Assembly (NCBI GenBank): GCA_039961635.1
Contig: JABRWB010000008.1
Span: 1-64,000, forward strand
Length of the DNA stretch: 64,000 nucleotides
Direction of reading: 5' to 3'
Source: a bacterium
GTDB taxonomy: Bacteria; 4484-113; JAGGVC01
Shown piece by piece: positions 55,581 to 62,590 of the stretch. The notes below the pieces were generated by a model, which saw only the letters and a program-made list of their open reading frames with translations, searched no databases and was not told the origin of the DNA. Both the position numbers and the translations under genes were made by a program. How positions within the stretch are numbered: position 1 is the stretch's first letter; the number at the start of each line of letters is the position of its first letter.

Positions 55581-57590
55581 ATGAGTCCGGCAAGTTTTCC
55601 ACATTCCATTTTCAAAGCAATGGCCGTCGCCGTGGTGTTTGCCGCGACCGTATGTTCCTCCGGCGCAATGTCCCGCTCGGGCGATGGTTTAAGTCTGACA
55701 CCCGTCCTGCCCGCGAAAATCCGATGCGAGCCGGGGGAGTACATTTCCTTTTGGAGCCTACTCGGCGCTGGCGCAAACTGGACGGTTTATCCGCCAGAGC
55801 TCGGCGAAATCGCGGGAGGAGCTTTCCGGGGAGATGCTCCTGGAGATGGATTCATCCTTGGAAGGGACGGGGACAACGCCGCCGTCGCGTCGGTGAAGGT
55901 CGAAATACTCACGCCGAGCGACCATGATATTCTGGTCGGCATAAGAAACGAGCTTACAAATCACAACCTGTTCATCAACCACATGCGCGATTCATCAGCC
56001 GCTTTCGATCGCGCGAACGCGAAGGCGGCTGCGCTTACCGGAGATTACACCGACCTCGAGGTGCGGATTGCCGCGGCGAGATTGGATTGTGATGAAGCGT
56101 ATAACCTTCTTTTGATCGCCATCGAATCGTATAAAACGGACAGAAAAACGTTATTTGAATTGTTGGATGAATACGCGACGATATCGCCGCCGGGATTCAA
56201 AAAACCGGCGCCGGAGGATAAAGGAAAATCGCCGACGGTGATTCTGCCATCCGGCTTCGTTTCGGACGGAGGCATTGTCGTGTGGCCGGAACCGGTTGCC
56301 TTATACACCTGGGACGACTGGCTCGACTTTGCGTCATTGAAGATGGACATCGAATCAATTCCGGATTACGCGAAGGACAAGCTGTCGTCGGCCGCATCTT
56401 CGCTGGTTGATAAAGCAAAGAACGTGAAAGCGGCCGCCGGGAATTATGCGAAATCGCTCTCGGCAGTTCTCGAATTGATCGACAGGCAGTCATCCCTACC
56501 GGAAGAAGCGTGGAATCTTCAAAAACAGCTGGATGCGGCGCGCGAATCCAAGCTGTCGGCCTTGTACGGACTCAAAGAGCACGACAGAAGGGTGGACGAA
56601 TACAAGTTGTGGTACAGGTTCAGGCGGTGGATCGAATCGCGAACCATTGTCGGCAAATCGGAGCGCGACCGGGAATTCGCGATTGATACCCAAGCCTTCC
56701 AAACCAGCCTGGAAATTTATAAGAAGGAATTGGCGGACAGCCTCGCCGCTTTGGAAAAAATCGATGCGCGTGTTGAATCCGCGCCCGCGCCGTTGCACCC
56801 GGAGCAGCTGCCTGAATTGCCTTTATCCGCCGAAATGAGGCGGCTCGTTTCGGATCCGCAAAGTTACTTCGGGCGGGGCGGATTGCTTTCATTGGAATCG
56901 CTCGACCGACTTACGAAATGGATTGAAGGGACAAGCGCGGGGCAGGTTCATGAAAACACGGGCGAAATCGCCGAGCCGGCAATCCCCGCGGGCGCGATAA
57001 CCGCCGGCGGCTTGTCGGTCAATCCGATCACGCGCGAGGATTTTGCATCGCTTGAGATGATCAATCCGGCGAATTTCATCGCCGTTGCGGCGGATGCGGA
57101 TTCTCTCGCAAACGCAGCCGGGCCGGAAATTCCAAGACTGCACTCGACGGACAAGCCCGTGGAGTCGGCAAGGCGCAGGCGGTTCAAGGATTTCCTGGAT
57201 ATGCTTCAAAATTACAACCATGAGAGCGCAAAATGGATAGAAAAAAAGATAGCGACGCGGCTCAAAGAGGCCGTCGCCAGTTCGCTTTCCACGGTAGACG
57301 CGATTTTGTCGTACATGGACTGGCGCAGAGGGTACATCACGCTTGCGCATTCGGGGGACTTGGATCGGCGGATGGCACTGGAAAGGCTTGACAGAGTCTG
57401 GCGGGAAGCCGGTGCAGGGCGAGCGTTGACCCGTAACGAGTTTTTGGATCTTTGGCGCACGCTTACATCCGTGGACGAGGGAGTCCCCCTGTCAAAAGCG
57501 CTTCTCGACGATGCGTTTGGACAGGAAGGCGGCTATTATTCCGGCGGCGGAAACCAGCGGGAGGATGCCCGGAATCATCCGCACGATTGA
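55581..57590 (+). CDS. Unrecognised exported protein in the kinase-phosphatase operon
   Basis: 669 aa, ATG 3 nt after the upstream stop, so certainly co-transcribed. A signal peptide (about residues 1-30, AVAVVFAATVCSSGAMS) precedes a small Ig-like segment (LPAKIRCEPGEYISFWSLLGAGANWTVYPPELGEIAGG) of about 80 residues. The rest is alpha-helical and charged, with coiled-coil stretches (IRNELTNHNLFINHMRDSSAAFDRANAKAAAL, DRQSSLPEEAWNLQKQLDAARESKL). No catalytic motif recognised. It may be the sensed or controlled component of the two-component system. Other possibilities are a structural or adhesion protein. Confidence 0.8.
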   Translation: MSPASFPHSIFKAMAVAVVFAATVCSSGAMSRSGDGLSLTPVLPAKIRCEPGEYISFWSLLGAGANWTVYPPELGEIAGGAFRGDAPGDGFILGRDGDNAAVASVKVEILTPSDHDILVGIRNELTNHNLFINHMRDSSAAFDRANAKAAALTGDYTDLEVRIAAARLDCDEAYNLLLIAIESYKTDRKTLFELLDEYATISPPGFKKPAPEDKGKSPTVILPSGFVSDGGIVVWPEPVALYTWDDWLDFASLKMDIESIPDYAKDKLSSAASSLVDKAKNVKAAAGNYAKSLSAVLELIDRQSSLPEEAWNLQKQLDAARESKLSALYGLKEHDRRVDEYKLWYRFRRWIESRTIVGKSERDREFAIDTQAFQTSLEIYKKELADSLAALEKIDARVESAPAPLHPEQLPELPLSAEMRRLVSDPQSYFGRGGLLSLESLDRLTKWIEGTSAGQVHENTGEIAEPAIPAGAITAGGLSVNPITREDFASLEMINPANFIAVAADADSLANAAGPEIPRLHSTDKPVESARRRRFKDFLDMLQNYNHESAKWIEKKIATRLKEAVASSLSTVDAILSYMDWRRGYITLAHSGDLDRRMALERLDRVWREAGAGRALTRNEFLDLWRTLTSVDEGVPLSKALLDDAFGQEGGYYSGGGNQREDARNHPHD

Positions 57591-57608
57591 AATTTCAAAA
57601 ACCGGGCG

Positions 57609-58649
57609 CTAGTAAAAGCTGCGGTAAGTCAACGGATCTTCGATAATCGCCTGGGTTCCAAGGGCGACGGACAAAAGCGGCTCCTGCGACACTTTGGTTA
57701 CAATTCCGGTGTCTTTGCTGATAAGCAGGTCTATGTCGCGCAACAGCGCCCCCCCCCCGGTGAGCATTATCCCCTGCTCGATGATGTCCGCCGCAAGCTC
57801 CGGAGGCGTGTCCTCAAGCGTTTCGCGCACCGCTTTGAGAATCAAGTCTATGTTCTCCTGCATGGCCTCGCGCACTTCCGCGCTGTTTATTTCAAGGCTC
57901 TTCGGGAGGCCGGTAACCTGGTCCATGCCGCGTATTTCGGTCGTCAGCACTTCGCTTGACGGATGCGCGCATCCGATTTCGATTTTGATTCGCTCCGCGG
58001 TGCGCTCTCCAATCTGCAGGTTGTAGCGCTTGCGGGCGTAGTCCATTATCGAGCGGTCTAGCTCGTCTCCCGCGACGCGGATGGAGGTCGAAGTCACGAT
58101 GCCCTCCAGGCTGATCACGGCAACCTCGGTCGTGCCGCCGCCGATGTCCACGATCATGTTGCCGGACGCCTCCGCGATGTCCATGTTGCATCCGATCGCG
58201 GCGGCCATCGGCTCCTCGATCAGGTGCGCGTGGCTCGCGCCGGCGTCCATGCACGCCTTCCAGACCGCGTCGCGCTCAACGTTCGTTATTCCGCTCGGTA
58301 TTCCTATCACGACCCGGTACTTGAAAAGAAAGGTAAGAGGCTTCGCCCGCTTCGTGGCTTTGCGGATGAAGAAAGTGAGCATCGCCTTGGTTTTGTCGTA
58401 GTCGGCGATCACCCCGTCTTTGAGCGGCTTCATCGCGACGATGCGCCCGGGAGTCTTGCCGATCATGTTTCGCGCGTCCTCGCCGACCGCGAGCACCTCG
58501 TCCGTGCGCGTGTCGATCGCGACTACGGACGGCTCGCGAAGCACGATGCCGTGGCCCTTAACGTAAATGACGGTGTTGGCCGTGCCCAGGTCGACGCCGA
58601 TCTCGTCGCGCATCGAAAAAACCCAGTCGCGGAGTCCGCCGAAGAGCAT
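57609..58649 (-). CDS. mreB: Rod shape-determining actin homologue MreB
   Basis: 346 aa. Phosphate-1 motif IGVDLGTANTVIYVKG, DIGGGTTEVAVISL, phosphate-2 and adenosine motifs (MLTGGGALLRDIDLLIS) are intact. It polymerises under the inner membrane to direct lateral wall synthesis. The usual mreC/mreD partners are not adjacent; sppA is directly upstream (7 nt) and shares the transcript. The GGG in LTGGGALL is encoded by a C10/G10 run at 57749-57758, an unusual slippage-prone tract in an essential gene. Confidence 0.96.
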   Translation of the reverse strand: MLFGGLRDWVFSMRDEIGVDLGTANTVIYVKGHGIVLREPSVVAIDTRTDEVLAVGEDARNMIGKTPGRIVAMKPLKDGVIADYDKTKAMLTFFIRKATKRAKPLTFLFKYRVVIGIPSGITNVERDAVWKACMDAGASHAHLIEEPMAAAIGCNMDIAEASGNMIVDIGGGTTEVAVISLEGIVTSTSIRVAGDELDRSIMDYARKRYNLQIGERTAERIKIEIGCAHPSSEVLTTEIRGMDQVTGLPKSLEINSAEVREAMQENIDLILKAVRETLEDTPPELAADIIEQGIMLTGGGALLRDIDLLISKDTGIVTKVSQEPLLSVALGTQAIIEDPLTYRSFY

Positions 58650-58656
58650 TTCGCGT

Positions 58657-59619
58657 TTACCGCATCCTCATTTCAGCCAGAAGTCCGTTAAGGTATAACA
58701 CCGCCGCAAGCCTGGAAAGCGGGCTTTCCATTCCCTGGAACGTGGGAGGAAGCTTCGTCAATCCCGGATTCATGAAGAAATCCCAGAAGCTGGGGGGAGG
58801 AGGCTCGCGAAGCGTCAAATCCTCGTCGCAAAGCTCCTCGAGTTTCGCGAACGCGTCGTCGAAGCTCCCGACCTCGTCAATCAGGTGCAGCTCTTTGGCC
58901 TGCTCGCCGGTGAAAACCATGCCGGTTGCAATTTTGCGCACTTCCTCGACGGCGAGATTGCGCCCCTCGGCGACGCGCCCGATGAATTGCTCGTGCACCT
59001 CGTCCAAAAGCGCCTGAAGCATCGCCTTTTCTTCCGCGGTCATCGGACGGTTGATCGAGCCGATGTCCTTATCTTTGCCGGCCTTGATGGTCGTCGTGCC
59101 GATTCCCAGCTTTTCGAAAAGCCCGGAGAATTCCATCCCTTCGAAAATCACGCCGATGGAGCCGGTCAGTGTGCTTTGATTCGCGTAAATGAAATCTGCG
59201 GCCGTCGCGATGTAATAACCGCCGCTCGCCGCGACGTCGCCCATTGAAACGACGACTTTCTTCTTTTCCTTCGCTTTGCGGAGCGCGCTCCATATTTCAT
59301 CGCTGGCCGCCGCGCTTCCGCCCGGGCTGTCAATGCGGACGATTATTCCTTTGATGGAATTGTCATCAACGTACTCGTTGATCTCCTTGACGACGCGCAT
59401 GGAAGATACCCCGCCAGAGCCGCCGAACGCGCCTCCGTCCCCGCCGCTGGCCATTATCACGCCCTCGATAGTTATAAGGCCCGCCTCCGCGCCGCCGAAG
59501 GACATGGACGGCCTTGCGAATCCCTCGCCCGAACGCATCAGCGCCGTTCCCCCTATCAGCAGGGCGCAGACAATCGCAAACACGAGGAGAGCGTTGAAAA
59601 ATCTCACGTTTTGGCGCAT
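58657..59619 (-). CDS. sppA: Signal peptide peptidase SppA (S49 family)
   Basis: 320 aa with an N-terminal membrane anchor (FNALLVFAIVCALLIGGTAL). GGVSSMRVVKEINEYVDDNSIKGIIVRIDSPGGSAAASDEI is the S49 core. Catalytic Ser is in NQSTLTGSIGVIFEG and catalytic Lys in NRPMTAEEKAMLQ, matching the single-domain B. subtilis type. It degrades cleaved signal peptides in the membrane. Heads an operon with mreB. GAGGTGG precedes the ATG. Confidence 0.94.
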   Translation of the reverse strand: MRQNVRFFNALLVFAIVCALLIGGTALMRSGEGFARPSMSFGGAEAGLITIEGVIMASGGDGGAFGGSGGVSSMRVVKEINEYVDDNSIKGIIVRIDSPGGSAAASDEIWSALRKAKEKKKVVVSMGDVAASGGYYIATAADFIYANQSTLTGSIGVIFEGMEFSGLFEKLGIGTTTIKAGKDKDIGSINRPMTAEEKAMLQALLDEVHEQFIGRVAEGRNLAVEEVRKIATGMVFTGEQAKELHLIDEVGSFDDAFAKLEELCDEDLTLREPPPPSFWDFFMNPGLTKLPPTFQGMESPLSRLAAVLYLNGLLAEMRMR

Positions 59620-59636
59620 ATTTCCACCTCGGACGG

Positions 59637-59642
59637 ATTATA
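59637..59642 (-). promoter_or_regulatory. -10 box of the sppA-mreB operon
   Basis: TATAAT on the minus strand, 17 nt before the ATG at 59619, with a GAGGTGG site between. Confidence 0.5.
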
Positions 59643-59647
59643 GCCCA

Positions 59648-60190
59648 CTAGAGCACCACCGAGTCTTTGTCGTAGCGCACGGACTTGAACCGGAACAGCC
59701 TGTAATCGGCCCCCAAATCTATTCCGGCCTTTTTGGCCGCCGATTCGAGCTGCTTTTCCACGGTGTCAATTCCGGGCTGGTTCGGGAGCATGACGGCGCG
59801 TTTCTCCCCCTGCTCAAGCACTATTCCGAACTCCGCGGGATCGAGGACTTCCTTCGTGCATTCGCGCGGCCGCTCCAGCACGTCAACTGTGATTTCGAGC
59901 GAGTCCAATTCCTTCAATGTCACAGGCGGAAAACGCGGATCCTTGGTGGCCGCCAAAATCGCGTTGGAGATAATCTCCACACCGAGCGTGACTTCCTTGT
60001 ATTCCACGGAACCCATGCAGCCGCGCAGCTGCCCTTTTTTGTGAAGCGTGACGAAACAGGCGGACTTGCCTTCGAGAATCTTGTAATACGCATGCGGCGG
60101 CGATATCCGGACGCGCGCCTCCAGGTACGACTTTATGGCGTCGTATGCAAGCTGCACGAGCGGGTTGTGAATCTTAATTTGGGCTTCCAC
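59648..60190 (-). CDS. AMMECR1 family protein
   Basis: 180 aa. Contains the signature LRGCMGSVE and SNAILAATKDPRFPPVTLKELDSLEITVDVL. Part of the AmmeMemoRadiSam set, whose biochemical role is unproven. It overlaps the MEMO-like gene by 17 nt, so the pair is co-translated. The third usual member, a radical-SAM enzyme, is not in the window. Confidence 0.92.
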   Translation of the reverse strand: MEAQIKIHNPLVQLAYDAIKSYLEARVRISPPHAYYKILEGKSACFVTLHKKGQLRGCMGSVEYKEVTLGVEIISNAILAATKDPRFPPVTLKELDSLEITVDVLERPRECTKEVLDPAEFGIVLEQGEKRAVMLPNQPGIDTVEKQLESAAKKAGIDLGADYRLFRFKSVRYDKDSVVL

Positions 60191-60983
60191 CCTTCACCTC
60201 GATTTGAGCAACCAAGTATCCCACGCCGAACGGATCCTCGTATGAAAGCACACAAGGCGCGGCTTCGGCGCGGGAATAAAATCCCATTCCGGCGGCGAAA
60301 CTGGGGGCACCGCACTGCATCGCCTTAACCAGCTCCGGTCCCGAAATTGACAGTATAGCGTCCGGATGCCAATCCCGCACCGCCGCGACCACTATTTCGT
60401 CAAACTTTTTTCCCCAAGGATCGTACTCGCGTCCCATTCCTTTCCTCGTACAATGGCTCAAATCGCCGCTGGCCACCCAGCTTAACCGCTTGGCCGGGAA
60501 GGCTTTTTGGAGAGCTTCCGCCAGCGCCGCGCCGAACTGGAAGCAAGCGATAAGCGGCGCCCATGCCAACGAAATAGGCAGAACGACCGGCCGGTACCCA
60601 AGTCTCGCCGCGGCGTCGAGGAACACCAAATAGCCCCAGTCAAGCTCGCCGGATTTGATTTCGTGGGTCTCAAGCGGTAATACCGCCGCAAGAACCGCCG
60701 CCGCAAGCTCCGGCGAGCCATCTACGGAGCGAGATACATCGGGGCATCCAAAATCGGCGAAATCGCCTCGCAGCTTTGCAGCCGAGACCACTCCCGCCCT
60801 GCCGTGCCGCGCCCGCGGATGGTGCGGCCCGCTCATTATCACGACATCCGGCGAGGCGTCCCCAACGCGCGCGGCAAGGCGCGAGAGCGCCTCGGAAGTG
60901 GCCGCAACTTCGGCAAGCCTGTCGCAGCCAATTTCTGGAACGAGAACCGGGGGGTGCGGCACGATGCCGCCGGTCACAAGCAT
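60174..60983 (-). CDS. MEMO-like class III extradiol dioxygenase family protein
   Basis: 269 aa. GIVPHPPVLVPEIG opens the LigB/MEMO fold. VVIMSGPHHPRARHG and VASGDLSHCTRKGMG give candidate metal-ligand His and Cys residues; FGVGYLVAQIEVK ends the domain. Its partner AMMECR1 overlaps its 3' end. TGC-TAAAAT lies 28 nt upstream of the ATG. A dioxygenase or an iron/copper-binding role is possible; function unproven. Confidence 0.87.
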   Translation of the reverse strand: MLVTGGIVPHPPVLVPEIGCDRLAEVAATSEALSRLAARVGDASPDVVIMSGPHHPRARHGRAGVVSAAKLRGDFADFGCPDVSRSVDGSPELAAAVLAAVLPLETHEIKSGELDWGYLVFLDAAARLGYRPVVLPISLAWAPLIACFQFGAALAEALQKAFPAKRLSWVASGDLSHCTRKGMGREYDPWGKKFDEIVVAAVRDWHPDAILSISGPELVKAMQCGAPSFAAGMGFYSRAEAAPCVLSYEDPFGVGYLVAQIEVKGGSPN

Positions 60984-61010
60984 CGGATGCGCCCTGAACC
61001 GGGCAGAACT

Positions 61011-61016
61011 ATTTTA
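61011..61016 (-). promoter_or_regulatory. Extended -10 box of the MEMO-AMMECR1 operon
   Basis: TGC-TAAAAT on the minus strand, 27 nt before the ATG at 60983. Confidence 0.45.
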
Positions 61017-61112
61017 GCAAAGTCAGCAAGTTCGGTCCGCGCAAATCCCGCAAAGACGCCACCGCAAGTGCTCCTAAAATCAAGAGAGGTCGCGGCCCGC
61101 GCGCGCGACCCG

Positions 61113-61937
61113 TCACCCGAACCGCACCCTGTCCAGCGGGATAACCGGGCCGTTGCGGCATGTCGTTATTCGCTTCTCCGTTCCGTCCTCGTCCACGACC
61201 GTCGCCACGCATCCGAAGCACGCGCCTATTCCGCACGCCATCCGCTCCTCCAGCGACGCCTCGCCCGCAACCCGCCCCGCCGCCGTCCGCTGCACCGCCG
61301 CCATCATCGGGGTCGGCCCGCAGCATGCGACGTAGTCCAAATTTTCGTTTTCCAGGCAATTCGCGAGCAAGTCCACGACCGAGCCATGATGCCCGAAGCT
61401 CCCGTCATCCGTTGAGTATTTTGGAGCCATTTTTTCGCGTTCGAACAAAGGGATGCAAAGCGCCTCTTTTTTTCTGGCGCCCATGAAGAATTCCACCCGC
61501 ACTTCCGGCCGCGTTTCACGCAATTTCCGGGCGAGAAAGATCAGCGGCGCGTTGCCCACGCCGCCCGCCACGAGCGCAACCTTGCGGGCGCCTTCGGGCA
61601 CCGTGAATCCTTTGCCCAGCGGAAGCAGAATCTTCAGTCCGGTGCCTTCCGGACGGGCCGCAAGCCATCTCGTCCCTGAGCCCGCCGCGTGGTAGTAAAT
61701 CTCGATTTCATGCCGCTTTACGTCGTATCCGAGCACCGAAAACGGCCGGTAAAGCCTGCCCCACGGCGTGTCGTCGCACTTGAGGTTGACGAACTGGCCT
61801 GGCAGGAATCCGCCGCCGTAATCCGGGCACGCGAGCCTGATCAGATGGTGCCCCGCGGCGAATTCGAGTTGCGAAACCACCGTACAGCCCAAGTGCGAGT
61901 ACTTCCTGGCCTCGATTGAGCGCTCCGCGTCATGCAT
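61113..61937 (-). CDS. PyrK-like iron-sulfur flavoprotein (dihydroorotate dehydrogenase electron-transfer subunit)
   Basis: 274 aa. The ferredoxin-reductase fold has FAD motif RLYRPFSVLGYD, NAD motif GGVGNAPLIFLARKL, CCGPTPMMAAV, and a C-terminal 2Fe-2S cluster with Cys spacing C-x4-C-x2-C (ACGIGACFGCVA) plus a distal Cys (TTCRNGP). This is the PyrK pattern. pyrD is not adjacent, so it could serve another NAD-linked oxidoreductase. TGC-TAGAAT lies 7 nt before the ATG, with no Shine-Dalgarno sequence. Confidence 0.86.
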   Translation of the reverse strand: MHDAERSIEARKYSHLGCTVVSQLEFAAGHHLIRLACPDYGGGFLPGQFVNLKCDDTPWGRLYRPFSVLGYDVKRHEIEIYYHAAGSGTRWLAARPEGTGLKILLPLGKGFTVPEGARKVALVAGGVGNAPLIFLARKLRETRPEVRVEFFMGARKKEALCIPLFEREKMAPKYSTDDGSFGHHGSVVDLLANCLENENLDYVACCGPTPMMAAVQRTAAGRVAGEASLEERMACGIGACFGCVATVVDEDGTEKRITTCRNGPVIPLDRVRFG

Positions 61938-61944
61938 CGGCGGG

Positions 61945-61950
61945 ATTCTA
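61945..61950 (-). promoter_or_regulatory. Extended -10 box of the PyrK-like gene (leaderless)
   Basis: TGC-TAGAAT on the minus strand, 7 nt before the ATG at 61937. Confidence 0.5.
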
Positions 61951-62082
61951 GCAGGCCGGACGGACTTTGCGACGCATCGGGCCGTTCGCCGGAAAGATGA
62001 CGTGCCGGCCTAACGGAGGCTCTCCGGAAAAAAATCTTGACGGGGTTCGATAAACGGCCCAAGTTTGTGGTAGAATTGATTA

Positions 62083-62145
62083 CTCCCAAAATTCTCCCTC
62101 CTATTTTGTCCGAGGGAGGAGGGTAACCCCTCCTCCCTTTTTTTT
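62083..62145 (+). ncRNA. Candidate small RNA, copy 1 of 3
   Basis: An extended -10 box TGG-TAGAAT (62071-62076) is followed 17 nt later by the 18-mer CTCCCTCCTATTTTGTCC (62094-62111), then a terminator hairpin with a T8 tail. The predicted RNA is about 63 nt. The 18-mer is identical in all three copies and contains CCUCC, complementary to Shine-Dalgarno sites. It can also pair with the terminator's left arm (CCCTCCT with AGGAGGG), giving two exclusive structures. The three copies are the only content found in the 650-bp gap 61938-62590. Confidence 0.65.
62114..62145 (+). terminator. Intrinsic terminator, copy 1
   Basis: GGGAGGAGGG (62114-62123), loop TAAC, CCCTCCTCCC (ending 62137), T8 tract. 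Confidence 0.8.
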
Positions 62146-62240
62146 CGCTTGAACACTTCCGGAAGACGGCCATTCCCGTGAAAACCCGCACATCGCCCGC
62201 GGCGCGCCCAAGCCGCGTTCGCTTGTGATAAAATGTGGTC

Positions 62241-62301
62241 ACAATTCAATTAACTCCCTCCTATTTTGTCCAGGGGAGGAGGGCAAAACCCTCCTCCCTT
62301 T
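62241..62301 (+). ncRNA. Candidate small RNA, copy 2 of 3
   Basis: Extended -10 TGA-TAAAAT (62229-62234), 19-nt gap, the same 18-mer at 62254-62271, then the same 10-bp stem with loop CAAAA. Predicted RNA about 61 nt. Two bases at the 18-mer/stem junction differ from copies 1 and 3 (AG for GA), while the stem and the 18-mer are unchanged. Confidence 0.62.
62274..62301 (+). terminator. Intrinsic terminator, copy 2
   Basis: GGGAGGAGGG (62274-62283), loop CAAAA, CCCTCCTCCC (62289-62298), then only TTTGTT, so it is weaker than copies 1 and 3. Confidence 0.7.
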
Positions 62302-62396
62302 GTTCCGTACGCTTGTGAATGGTTAGCAATCCGTTCCAAATCCCCCGCAATGACCACGGCCAAGCATGTAACCGCATGTGGTGGTAAAATAAAACC

Positions 62397-62459
62397 AGAA
62401 TGTAATTTCTCCCTCCTATTTTGTCCGAGGGAGGAGGGGAAAAACCCTCCTCCCTTTTT
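62397..62459 (+). ncRNA. Candidate small RNA, copy 3 of 3
   Basis: Extended -10 TGG-TAAAAT (62385-62390), 18-nt gap, the 18-mer at 62409-62426, then the stem with a GAAAAA loop. Predicted RNA about 63 nt. Stem and 18-mer are identical to copy 1; the leader and the promoter-proximal sequence are not, so selection appears focused on the 18-mer and terminator. Confidence 0.65.
62429..62459 (+). terminator. Intrinsic terminator, copy 3
   Basis: GGGAGGAGGG (62429-62438), loop GAAAAA, CCCTCCTCCC (62445-62454), T5 tract. Confidence 0.8.
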
Positions 62460-62577
62460 GTCGCGGGGGCGCGGGATGGTGCAATCCGGTGAAACGTGAT
62501 TCACCGCCGATACGGAGCTGTGTGGTGAATGAAATTTGGGCGCCTTTAATTGCTCTGACATCGGCTCTCCGCTTTGC

Positions 62578-62583
62578 TAACAT
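62578..62583 (+). promoter_or_regulatory. Extended -10 box of the 437-aa coiled-coil gene (leaderless)
   Basis: TGC-TAACAT, 7 nt before the GTG at 62591, downstream of the third sRNA terminator. Confidence 0.45.
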
Positions 62584-62590
62584 TCCAGCC

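Noticed and set aside
57749-57758. Phase variation of mreB through its C10 tract
   Set aside because: mreB is usually essential in rods and the frame is intact here. Without read-length data this is only a slippage-prone site.
62094-62459. CRISPR array
   Set aside because: Only three units, spaced about 155-160 bp apart, each containing a promoter box and a terminator hairpin with a T-tract. No cas genes nearby.
61938-62590. Hidden protein gene in the 650-bp gap before the coiled-coil gene
   Set aside because: The minus-strand frames across the three repeats are low-complexity translations of the repeat itself, with no ribosome sites or recognisable content.
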